This document shows, piece after piece, positions 23,924 through 32,314 of a DNA stretch of 64,000 bases. The stretch covers positions 186,001 through 250,000 of the forward strand of contig NZ_BMIA01000005.1 of NCBI RefSeq assembly GCF_014641595.1, written 5' to 3'. Under the pieces are notes generated by a model. That model had not been told where the DNA came from and made no database searches. It saw nothing but the letters and a program-made list of their open reading frames with translations. The translations under genes were made by a program, and so were the position numbers. The number at the start of each line of letters is the position of its first letter. The stretch's first letter is position 1. The stretch comes from Dyadobacter endophyticus (lineage in GTDB: Bacteria; Bacteroidota; Bacteroidia; Cytophagales; Spirosomataceae).

Positions 23924-26465
23924 CCGTATCGTAGTCCATCGGTTCAAAAGAGTGGTGTATCAGTGTATGGCTGAAATACTGATTGGTCAGGTAAATCGAC
24001 ACCGCACTAATCAGCCGCGCCACTTCGGAAAGCAGGCTGAAAAGCTCCGCACGCTCATCGCTGTCATTGCATCTGGTCAGATCCTGGATATTCGAGAGCT
24101 TTATCAACGTAGATGCTTTCAAAGCGAGCTTTTCGGCCTCATTTAATCGCTCACCGCGCGTCGTAGCCGGCAATGCGGCCAGGTTTTTAGCCAGCTCATC
24201 GAGCATGTAAGCCAGCGAATACGGCAGCCGTGTTTCAAGCAAAATCATATCCAGCATCGCCTCCACACTCAAATGCGATTTGTAGATCTGCCGGTAATTC
24301 ACCAGCATGTGATTGTTGATCAGCGTAGCTTCGATCAGCTCATTTTCCACGGCAGCCGAACGTCCGACGCCAAAATTGGACTGGATCACACTCACCCGGG
24401 ACAATATCCTTTCAATCAGTTTTCCCGTTTCCAGCAGCAGATAGCTGTTATCCCGCGGCATGCTCTCCGCTATCACGCCCAGGAACGTAAACATATTATT
24501 AAACAACCCGTCGAGCGTCCGCTGGATGTTGGTACTGTTCATATGCGATGCATTCCGGATCTCATGGTAACCGTTGTCGATCAAATCAACGATCCGCCAT
24601 ATTTCAAGCTCCCACTGGTTCCGTACCGCGCCTACGGCATTCAGAAACGAGCCGATATTGGAAGCGATCGACCCAGGGCGATAGTTGTCGGAAATCAACG
24701 CGATGATCTCCTTATAAGGATCGTTCAGCTTTTCATCGCCGTCTAAAAACCCGGGATAGGCAGACGAAACGTGCGTAAGCGACTGTAAAAGCACCTTGAT
24801 ATGTTCCTGTTTCGCCGACCCGCCGAAGTTACGATCTAGATTAAGGACATTGATGGTAATATTCATGAACTTGATCACCGCCATTGCCCGCTCACAATAG
24901 CGACCGACCCAAAACAGGTTTTCGGCACTCCGACTCGGAAGCGAAACATGCTTATTGACAGCGGCAGGTGTATTGAGGACGACCCTTTCCTGTGGTTCGT
25001 CGGATTTGTCGGAAACGATCCAGGTATCTTTGGAGAAACCGCCCTGCTGGTTGGAGATCACAAACCGGTCTTTCACCGCCGAACTGCGCGTGAGCCCGCC
25101 CTGCATGACGTGGTAGCCACTTTCATCCGCCACCAAAAATGCCCGCAAAGCGGCATACCGCGGCTCGATCACGCCGTCGATCAATGAGGGAGTGGTTGAA
25201 AGACTTACCTCCTGCTGCGCGATAAAATCATGCGGTCGCTGGGTAATCATCGCTATCAGCTCCGCTTTCTTCGCATTTGAAAGTGTGCGTCCGTAAACAG
25301 AGCTGAATTTCGATTTTCGGTTAGCCTTTTTAATGATCAACTCATCGATATTATCGAGTACGTAGGCCAGTTCTTTCTGATGCCCGCACCACCAGGTGGC
25401 GACATTTGGCATAAGCAGCTTTTCCCCAAGAAAGTATTGGCATATATTCTCCATAAATGCCAGAAAAGCATGGTTTTCCAGTACTCCCGAGCCCGGCGGG
25501 TTCATAACCTGGACATTACCGAGGCGGATCGCCTGCAAAAGGCCGGGCACGCCCAGGCGGGAATCTTCGCGCAATTCCAGCGGATCGCACCAGTCGTCGT
25601 CGACACGCCGCACGATGACATCGACTTTTTGTAAACCGTCAATGGATTTCAACCATACACTTCCATTGCGTACGAGCAGATCGTCTCCCTGAGCAAGCGT
25701 ATAACCCAGGTATGAGGCCAGGTAGGCGTGTTCGAAATAGGCCTCATTGCCCGGTCCGGGTGTGAGGTAAACGATATTGGGGGCGTCGCGGCTTTTATCA
25801 GAAAGCCTCAGAACGGTGTTTTGAATGCTATTAAAAAAAGGTGAGAGCTTACTCACATACATGCCGTCGGCCAGCTCGGGGAGCAGTTTGCTCATCACAA
25901 TGCGGTTTTCGAGCGTATAACCCGATCCCGACGGTGCCTGCGTGCGGCTGTCTAGCACCCACATCTGGCCGTCGGGTCCGCGTGCCATGTCGGCTGCGAA
26001 CAATGTCAGCTGCCGTGGACCAGGGACTTTGATATCAATGCAGGGGCGTAAAAATCCTGTGTTTTCAAAAACAAGTTCAGCGGGGATAACGGCATCTTTT
26101 ACCAGATTCCGCGGCCCGTAAAGATCCTTTAAAACCAGATCCAGCAAATGCGCCCGTTGCTGCAACCCTTTCGAGATCCGGTCCCATTCGCGGTGTTCGA
26201 TCAGGAACGGGATCGGGTCGAGCTGCCAGGGGCGGTTCATGCCATCGGGACTGCCGTAGACATTGTAAGTCACGCCATTCTCGCGCAACTTGCTGATAAT
26301 CTCCTGATTCCGGCTTTTGAGTTCTGTAATGCCCAATTTTTCCAACGTGGCAAACAGCGCCCGCCAGTAAGGCTTCAACTTTCCGTCGGTATCCAGCACC
26401 TCATCGTAAGAAGTCAGTCCGGCTTGGTAGGATTGCAACAGGTTCACGGAAGCCTCGGTAAGCAT
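23913..26465 (-). CDS. Circularly permuted ATP-grasp type 2 / alpha-E domain fusion protein
   Basis: A protein of 850 residues joining two domains that are often separate genes. Residues about 60-480 are the circularly permuted ATP-grasp ligase (DUF404/DUF407): GVTYNVYGSPDGMNRPWQLD, YGPRNLV, DMARGPDGQMWVLDSRTQAP, DVIVRRVDDDWCDPLELRED. Residues about 508-840 are the helical alpha-E domain (DUF403), beginning LPSRSAENLFWVGRYCERAM. ATP-grasp enzymes join a carboxylate to an amine, so this is a predicted peptide or amide ligase; the alpha-E role is unknown. The start is the ATG at 26465 (MLTEASVNLL), two codons after a TTG. It begins 27 bp past the DUF2126 gene. Confidence 0.88.
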   Translation of the reverse strand: MLTEASVNLLQSYQAGLTSYDEVLDTDGKLKPYWRALFATLEKLGITELKSRNQEIISKLRENGVTYNVYGSPDGMNRPWQLDPIPFLIEHREWDRISKGLQQRAHLLDLVLKDLYGPRNLVKDAVIPAELVFENTGFLRPCIDIKVPGPRQLTLFAADMARGPDGQMWVLDSRTQAPSGSGYTLENRIVMSKLLPELADGMYVSKLSPFFNSIQNTVLRLSDKSRDAPNIVYLTPGPGNEAYFEHAYLASYLGYTLAQGDDLLVRNGSVWLKSIDGLQKVDVIVRRVDDDWCDPLELREDSRLGVPGLLQAIRLGNVQVMNPPGSGVLENHAFLAFMENICQYFLGEKLLMPNVATWWCGHQKELAYVLDNIDELIIKKANRKSKFSSVYGRTLSNAKKAELIAMITQRPHDFIAQQEVSLSTTPSLIDGVIEPRYAALRAFLVADESGYHVMQGGLTRSSAVKDRFVISNQQGGFSKDTWIVSDKSDEPQERVVLNTPAAVNKHVSLPSRSAENLFWVGRYCERAMAVIKFMNITINVLNLDRNFGGSAKQEHIKVLLQSLTHVSSAYPGFLDGDEKLNDPYKEIIALISDNYRPGSIASNIGSFLNAVGAVRNQWELEIWRIVDLIDNGYHEIRNASHMNSTNIQRTLDGLFNNMFTFLGVIAESMPRDNSYLLLETGKLIERILSRVSVIQSNFGVGRSAAVENELIEATLINNHMLVNYRQIYKSHLSVEAMLDMILLETRLPYSLAYMLDELAKNLAALPATTRGERLNEAEKLALKASTLIKLSNIQDLTRCNDSDERAELFSLLSEVARLISAVSIYLTNQYFSHTLIHHSFEPMDYDTDEV

Positions 26466-26492
26466 ATTCAAGATCAGGGTTATACTGCAAAT

Positions 26493-29400
26493 CTACCGCG
26501 ATTTCCAGAATTTGCGTAAATCCAGCGTATTAGGATACTCCGGATTGATCAATTCGATCGGGGTGTCGCTTTTCATTTCCTTCTTCGTTTCGGCCACAAA
26601 CCGGGATACGCCCGCCTCAGTCTTCTCGATCACCGGCACCTCGCGGGTAGCCGACGGCGTGTGCCCGAATCCCTGGAAAAGGCTGATTTTGCGCGATTCG
26701 GCCTCGAAGCTATTGACGGGGTAAGTATCAAAACTGCGCCCGCCGGGGTGCGAAACGAAATAGGTACAACCGCCCAATATACGGTTATTCCAGGTATCCA
26801 CAATATCAAAAACCAACGGTGCATCGGCCCCGATCGTCGGGTGCAATGCCGATGGCGGGTTCCAGGCCTTGTAGCGGATTCCGGATACATAATCACCCTT
26901 AATGCCCGCACTCCGCAACGGTACCCGGCAACCATTGCAGACCAGAATATGCCTTCCTTCCACAAATCCGCTCACTTTCACCTGCAATCTTTCCAGCGAA
27001 GAATCCACAAACCGCGCGGTACCAGCATTAGACAATTCCTCCCCTAAAACATGCCACGGCTCGATGCCCAAGCGAAGTTCCAATTGGATATTGTCAACAG
27101 TAATGCCACCGTAATGCGGGAAACGGAACTCGAAGAACGGGTCGAACCACGAAATATCGAAGTTGTAGCCGGCCGCTTTCAGGTCATTCACCACATCTAC
27201 CATATCGAGGTAGGCGAAATGCGGCAGCAGGAAACGATCGTGGAGCTCTGTCCCCCAGCGGATCAGCTTATGTTTGTAAGGTTCTTTCCAGAACTTCGCG
27301 ATGAGCGCGCGTATGAGCAGCGTCTGCACGAGGTTCATATGCTTGTGCGGCGGCATATCGAAAGCACGGAATTCGAGGATACCCAGCCGGCCCGTCGAAG
27401 AATCGGGAGAATAGAGTTTATCCATACAAAACTCCGAGCGGTGGGTATTTCCGGTAATATCCACGAGCAGGTTCCTGAAAATGCGGTCCACCATCCAGAA
27501 CGGCACTTCGCCGTCTTCGGGAATCTGATCAAATGCGATTTCAACTTCGTAAAGTCGCTCGTCGCGTCCCTCATCGATACGGGGTGCCTGACTGGTAGGG
27601 CCAATGAACGGGCCTGCAAAAAGATAGCTCAATGCGGGATGGTGCTGCCAGTAGGTCAGCAGGCTGCGTAAAAGGTCGGGACGGCGCAATATCGGGCTGT
27701 CGGCAGGCTTGGCACCGCCAATAGTTACGTGGTTGCCTCCACCGGTGCCAGTATGCCGGCCATCGACCATGAATTTATCTGTCCCCAGGCGTGAGAAGAA
27801 TGCTTCTTCGTACAATGCGCTGATGTTATCTACCAATTCCTGCCAGTTCTTCGCAGGATGGATATTTACCTCTATCACGCCGGGATCGGGCGTTACAATC
27901 AGTTTTTGTACGCGGTAATCCGATGGCGTCGGATAACCTTCAATACGCACCGGCATTTTCAGCTTTTCAGCGGTGGCTTCTATCGAAGCTATCAGGTCGA
28001 GGTAATGCTCGAGGTAATCAGTAGGCGGTAGGAAAACATAGACAATGCCGTCGCGTTCCTCCACACAAAGTGCCGTTTTGATCACCGGCACGTCGAAAAG
28101 CAGGCTATCTTGTAATTCTTCTTCTTTCTTTTTCTTTAAATCTTCTGCTGTATCAACCGGCTGGATATTCAAGGGCAATTGATAATCAGGCGCCACCGTA
28201 CCATACCGTGCCTGCACGATCGGCTGATAATCGGCCAGTACGGGCAAGTCCTCGAACGGGCTGCGGTCCACTGGCTGTTCGCGCCGCTCCTTGGCGATTT
28301 CGGGCAAAGATTTCAACGGCAAGCGGTAACCCATCGCCGAATTACCGGGAATGAGGAAGCAGTTACCTCTGCGGAACTGCCAGGCTGTGCTCGTCCAATG
28401 CTTCCCATTTTCCTCCCATTTGACAGGTATCACGAATCCGGCAGGGTTATTCAAGCCCTTTTCCAGCAATTTCGCCAAAGTCCTGCGCTCTATGGAATCT
28501 TTCAGATTCACTTTCAACGGATCGACATTAACAGGAAGCTTGCCCTCTTCCAACGCCCAGTAAATGGGGTCTTCATAGGCTGGGGTAATGTTATTGGTGT
28601 CAATGCCGAGGTATTTGGTCAATTCGGCTGTAAAAATTTCCGCGTCCCGGAATGTGAATTTCGTTTCGCCTTCCTTGGCCACGAGATCGTCGTTCTTCCA
28701 CATCGGAACGCCATCATTGCGCCAGTACAGTGCATATTGCCAACGTGGAAACTGCTCGCCCGGGTACCATTTCCCCTGACCAAAATGCAGCAATCCCCCG
28801 TGTGCAAAACGGTTTTTCAATCTCAATGACAGGTCATAAGCCAGCTGCCGCTTCAACGGCCCGTCGGCCGCAGTATTCCATTCGGCCGATTCGAAATCGT
28901 CGATGGAAATGAACGTAGGCTCGCCGCCCATCGTGAGACGCACATCGTTTTCCTGCAAATCCTTTTCCACATCATAACCCACCTGCATTACCTGGGCCCA
29001 TTGTTCCTCCGAGTAAGGCTTGGTTACACGCGGGTCTTCGTGAATGCGGAAAACCTTGTTGTCGAATTCAAAAGTAACTTCGGCCACATCCGTAGCGCCC
29101 GAAACCGGCGCGGCGCTGGCATAATCGGGCGTGCAGCAAAGCGGAATATGCCCCTCGCTGGCGAAAAGCCCGGAAGTTGGGTCGAGGCCGATCCATCCCG
29201 CGCCGGGCACATACGCCTCCGTCCACGCATGAAGGTCGGTAAAATCCGCCTCCGGCCCGGAAGGCCCGTCGAGCGACTTGATATCCGAAGTAAGCTGCAC
29301 CAGGTAACCCGACACAAACCGTGCCGCAATACCCAAATGCCGCAAAATCTGCACCAGTAGCCACGCCGAGTCGCGGCACGAACCGCTTTGGATCGTGAGC

Positions 29401-29918
29401 GTCTGCTCGCAGGTCTGTACGCCTACCTCCATCCGGATATTGTAATGAATAGCCTTGTAAAGCTCCTGATTGAGGTAAACCAGAAAATCGACCGTCTTAA
29501 TATCCTGCTGAATTTTCAGATTCCGGATAAAGTCCGTCAAGAGCGGCCCGTTCTCACGGGGTTCCAGGTATGGCCCGAGCTCTTTGCCTAATGTCGGTTC
29601 GTATTGAAACGGATATTTGTCGGCATAATCTTCTACAAAAAAATCGAATGGATTGATGACCTGCATCTTGGCGATCACCTCCACATCGATGCTCAACTCG
29701 GTCGTTTTTTCCGGAAAAACGACACGCGCCTGGTAATTTCCGAATGGGTCCTGCTGCCAGTTGATGAAATGATTTTCAGGTGTAATTTTCAGCGAATAGC
29801 CCTCTATCGGCGTACGCGAATGCGGCGCGGGCCGTAACCTGAAAATATGCGGTGAAAGCGAAACACTCCGGTCGAACTTATATCTTGTTTTATGCGAAAT
29901 AGCAACTTTTATAGCCAT
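26493..29918 (-). CDS. Transglutaminase / DUF2126 fusion protein
   Basis: First gene of the operon, 1141 residues. Residues 1-280 are a second transglutaminase-like module with triad Cys181 (GSCRDSAW), His230 (LHAWTEAY) and Asp246 (LDPTSG). From about residue 325 to the end is DUF2126 (COG4196): DVRLTMGGEPTFISIDDFES, HFGQGKWYPGEQFPRWQYAL, GTGGGNHVTIGGAKPADSPI, HRSEFCMDKLYSPDSSTGRL and ELRLGIEPWHVLGEE. From comparative genomics published by Iyer, Aravind and colleagues, DUF2126 is grouped with predicted amidoligases of the glutamine-synthetase fold; I know of no biochemical proof. The protein has no signal peptide, so cytoplasmic. The ATG at 29918 is clear. Confidence 0.9.
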   Translation of the reverse strand: MAIKVAISHKTRYKFDRSVSLSPHIFRLRPAPHSRTPIEGYSLKITPENHFINWQQDPFGNYQARVVFPEKTTELSIDVEVIAKMQVINPFDFFVEDYADKYPFQYEPTLGKELGPYLEPRENGPLLTDFIRNLKIQQDIKTVDFLVYLNQELYKAIHYNIRMEVGVQTCEQTLTIQSGSCRDSAWLLVQILRHLGIAARFVSGYLVQLTSDIKSLDGPSGPEADFTDLHAWTEAYVPGAGWIGLDPTSGLFASEGHIPLCCTPDYASAAPVSGATDVAEVTFEFDNKVFRIHEDPRVTKPYSEEQWAQVMQVGYDVEKDLQENDVRLTMGGEPTFISIDDFESAEWNTAADGPLKRQLAYDLSLRLKNRFAHGGLLHFGQGKWYPGEQFPRWQYALYWRNDGVPMWKNDDLVAKEGETKFTFRDAEIFTAELTKYLGIDTNNITPAYEDPIYWALEEGKLPVNVDPLKVNLKDSIERRTLAKLLEKGLNNPAGFVIPVKWEENGKHWTSTAWQFRRGNCFLIPGNSAMGYRLPLKSLPEIAKERREQPVDRSPFEDLPVLADYQPIVQARYGTVAPDYQLPLNIQPVDTAEDLKKKKEEELQDSLLFDVPVIKTALCVEERDGIVYVFLPPTDYLEHYLDLIASIEATAEKLKMPVRIEGYPTPSDYRVQKLIVTPDPGVIEVNIHPAKNWQELVDNISALYEEAFFSRLGTDKFMVDGRHTGTGGGNHVTIGGAKPADSPILRRPDLLRSLLTYWQHHPALSYLFAGPFIGPTSQAPRIDEGRDERLYEVEIAFDQIPEDGEVPFWMVDRIFRNLLVDITGNTHRSEFCMDKLYSPDSSTGRLGILEFRAFDMPPHKHMNLVQTLLIRALIAKFWKEPYKHKLIRWGTELHDRFLLPHFAYLDMVDVVNDLKAAGYNFDISWFDPFFEFRFPHYGGITVDNIQLELRLGIEPWHVLGEELSNAGTARFVDSSLERLQVKVSGFVEGRHILVCNGCRVPLRSAGIKGDYVSGIRYKAWNPPSALHPTIGADAPLVFDIVDTWNNRILGGCTYFVSHPGGRSFDTYPVNSFEAESRKISLFQGFGHTPSATREVPVIEKTEAGVSRFVAETKKEMKSDTPIELINPEYPNTLDLRKFWKSR

Positions 29919-30234
29919 AATAGGAGTATTACAATATAATTAGATAATTTGGCAAGCAGGGATTTATCAAATTCTAAACAAACGCTTTAAGCTTGTTTTT
30001 CAAAATATTAGGTTGAACTAAATCCAGAAAGCAGAATTTTATTTCTCGACACATTTACTTATCCAATGCAACGCTGTTAAATCCTTCCGCAAAGCTAACC
30101 AGTGTTACAAAGAACATACCGCTTTCTCTTTTCATTCAGCATTAATTAATCTGCGCGGGTTGTTCAGGACAGATAATTCCTTAAAAGTTACGTAATTCGC
30201 CAAAATCCTTACGATACCATTAGTTAGTCCAAAA
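29919..30234. other. Intergenic region between the DUF2126 operon and proC
   Basis: 316 bp, AT-rich, between divergent genes, so it must carry both promoters. A TAGCTTTG box on the minus strand (30090-30097) is the only good -7 match facing the DUF2126 operon. I find no ORF with coding character, no RNA fold of note and no long repeat. Confidence 0.5.
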
Positions 30235-31038
30235 ATGAAAATTGCTATCATCGGCTGCGGCAACATGGGCATGGCCTTCGCCCGCGCCTTCCTGAAATTC
30301 GACCTCGTCAAAAACCAGGATTTTTTACTGGTTGAAAAAAGCACCGACCGTCTCGACAGCCTCACAAGCTTCCAGCCGGGCGTGATCACGGGCATTATCG
30401 GCCCGCAGATCGGTGAATACGACCTGATCATCCTTTCGGTGAAGCCGCAGGACTTCCTTTCGGTTGCCGGGGCGCTGAAAGAAGTCATCAAACCCGGCCA
30501 GGTAGTATTGTCGATCATGGCCGGTGTGACGATCGAAGGCATTCAGAATGCATTGGACCATAAAGCGGTAATCCGGGCGATGCCCAATACCCCGGCCATG
30601 CTCGGAATGGGCATTACGGCCTACTCCGCGTCGCCCGAGGTAGATATACATCAGCTGCGTAAAATTGAAAACCTCATTAATGCAACCGGGCGGTCGGTCT
30701 TTTTGGAAGATGAGGACCAACTGAACGCAGTAACGGCATTGAGCGGCAGCGGTCCGGCCTACTTTTTTTATGTCGTGAAAGCGATGATCGAGGCAGGTAA
30801 GCAAATGGGTTTCGAAGAATCGGTGGCTGCATTGCTGGTGAAGCAAACGATGCTGGGATCTTACCATCTGATCAATACTGCTGATAAGTCGCTCGACGAT
30901 CTGATCAAAGCGGTAGCGTCGAAAGGAGGCACCACCGAGGCCGCATTGCGCCAGTTCGAGGCCGGTGAACTGGACAAAACGCTTGAAAAAGGCATTTTCG
31001 CCGCGCAGGTACGATCGACGGAATTGTCGAAAGGATAA
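30235..31038 (+). CDS. proC: Pyrroline-5-carboxylate reductase
   Basis: Last enzyme of proline synthesis: reduces 1-pyrroline-5-carboxylate with NAD(P)H. The Rossmann start is MKIAIIGCGNMGMAFARAFL, the middle has MPNTPAMLGMGITAYSAS, and the family signature ALSGSGPAYFFYVVKAMIEA with downstream KGGTTEAALRQFE marks the C-terminal helical domain. 267 residues, as expected. Single gene followed by a large perfect inverted repeat and then a DUF1338 gene. Confidence 0.96.
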   Translation: MKIAIIGCGNMGMAFARAFLKFDLVKNQDFLLVEKSTDRLDSLTSFQPGVITGIIGPQIGEYDLIILSVKPQDFLSVAGALKEVIKPGQVVLSIMAGVTIEGIQNALDHKAVIRAMPNTPAMLGMGITAYSASPEVDIHQLRKIENLINATGRSVFLEDEDQLNAVTALSGSGPAYFFYVVKAMIEAGKQMGFEESVAALLVKQTMLGSYHLINTADKSLDDLIKAVASKGGTTEAALRQFEAGELDKTLEKGIFAAQVRSTELSKG

Positions 31039-31042
31039 CAAA

Positions 31043-31102
31043 GGCTCGTCAGCGCAGTCGAAGGCCGGTACTGCAAACGGCCTTCGACTGCGCTGACGAG
31101 CC
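31043..31102. repeat. Perfect 25-bp inverted repeat (REP-like palindrome)
   Basis: Arms at 31043-31067 and 31078-31102 are exact reverse complements with a 10-nt loop. The arm contains CTTCGACTGCGCTGACGAGC, a motif of the kind found in dispersed bacterial extragenic palindromes. There is no T run, so it may be a repeat element as much as a terminator. It fills the gap between proC and the DUF1338 gene. Confidence 0.85.
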
Positions 31103-31132
31103 AATTACATTAATCATCAAACATCGAAAAAT

Positions 31133-32047
31133 ATGGGAACGTCAGCCGATAAACTCGCCACTCTCGACATTGTATTAAACGGCCTCATGCGCCGCTACAA
31201 GGAGCGTGTGCCGGACGTGCGAACAATCCTCGACGCGATGGTAAGCGACGGCATCGTCAAAAGCACCGCCGACATCGAAAACGACCATATTGCATTTCGC
31301 ACGATGGGCGTGCCGCAGCTGGGTGTGAAGTCTTTTGAAAAGATATTCCTGCATTATGGCTACGAAAAGCGCGACCATTATTTTTTCGAAGGCAAAAAAC
31401 TCGATGCCTGGTGGTATAGCCCGCCGCGCGAAACAGACCCGCGCATTTTCGTGAGCGAGCTCCGCGTAGGCGACCTTTCCGAAGAAAGCCAGCGCATCAT
31501 CCGCAGCTACACCGGCGAGGTCGCCACAGACCCGGTCGACTCCCTCGATCTCGACAATGGGGAAGCGGTGGACGCATTCCTGCACCAGCCATTGTGGCGC
31601 ACACCTACCGTCGCCGATTACCAGTCATTGCTCAAAGAAAGTGAATACGCTGCCTGGGTAATTTACAACCGCTATTACCTCAACCATTTCACCATCAGCG
31701 TCCATAACCTGCCCGAAGGATACAATACTGTCGCCGCATTCAACGATTTTCTAGAAAAACACGGTATTAAACTGAATACTTCCGGTGGTAAAATAAAGGT
31801 GAGCCCGGACGGCGGCCTGCTACAAAGCTCCACCGTGGCCGAAATGCTGGACGCAGAGTTTGCAAACGGCGAAAAGCTGCGCATTTCCGGATCTTATGTG
31901 GAGTTTGCGGAGCGGAAGGTTTTGCCGTGGTTTACGAATCTGCCAGCAGGTGAAATCCAAAGAAAGCACCGACGCGATGGTTTTGAGGCGGGGAATGCGG
32001 ATAAGATTTTTGAGAGTACCTATACGACGCAGACGGGACGGAATTAG
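31133..32047 (+). CDS. DUF1338 family protein, 2-oxoadipate dioxygenase/decarboxylase-like
   Basis: Fe(II)-dependent oxygenase-fold protein of 304 residues. Characterised DUF1338 enzymes (HglS of Pseudomonas, YdcJ) convert 2-oxoadipate to D-2-hydroxyglutarate in lysine catabolism. The metal ligands can be placed: His in ENDHIAFRTMG, His in NHFTISVHN and Glu in GSYVEFAERK. The end FESTYTTQTG is typical. Bacteroidota members are shorter than Pseudomonas HglS (about 460), and whether they share its substrate is not established. Neighbour proC also acts on amino acids, but no other lysine gene is here. Confidence 0.85.
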   Translation: MGTSADKLATLDIVLNGLMRRYKERVPDVRTILDAMVSDGIVKSTADIENDHIAFRTMGVPQLGVKSFEKIFLHYGYEKRDHYFFEGKKLDAWWYSPPRETDPRIFVSELRVGDLSEESQRIIRSYTGEVATDPVDSLDLDNGEAVDAFLHQPLWRTPTVADYQSLLKESEYAAWVIYNRYYLNHFTISVHNLPEGYNTVAAFNDFLEKHGIKLNTSGGKIKVSPDGGLLQSSTVAEMLDAEFANGEKLRISGSYVEFAERKVLPWFTNLPAGEIQRKHRRDGFEAGNADKIFESTYTTQTGRN

Positions 32048-32310
32048 GTAAGGCTTGAATGTTGAAAGAGGACGTCCGGGCAGAAATCGAGCGGCGCTGA
32101 TATGATCTCCCCGTCGTAGTCGATCATTTCTGTCAATCCATCCCAGTAAATTGTCCGTCCGTCGGTCCGCGCCTGCGCGAAAGTATCTTTGTCGAGAATT
32201 TTTCGGAAAATACTTTCTTCCTTGTCGGCATACCCTTGCAAAAAATTGCCGAAATCAATCGATCCAACGACTCCATCAGTCCAGAGTGCCTTTGTGTGAA
32301 AAATTAAACG
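32044..32310 (-). pseudogene. DUF2442-like small gene, 5' end missing or non-standard
   Basis: An open frame of up to 89 codons (stop-bounded at 32311-32313) whose translation looks like DUF2442: FHTKALWTDGVVGSIDFGNF, a variable loop, then FAQARTDGRTIYWDGLTEMI. No ATG, GTG or TTG precedes the family-like N-terminal part; the first possible start is TTG at 32241, which loses the first third. The usual first 15-20 residues (M..P.V..V....) are absent. Either it is a decayed gene, perhaps fused or cut by the preceding SGNH gene, or it uses an ATT start at 32304. The stop overlaps the end of the convergent DUF1338 gene by 4 bp. Confidence 0.45.
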
Positions 32311-32314
32311 CTAT

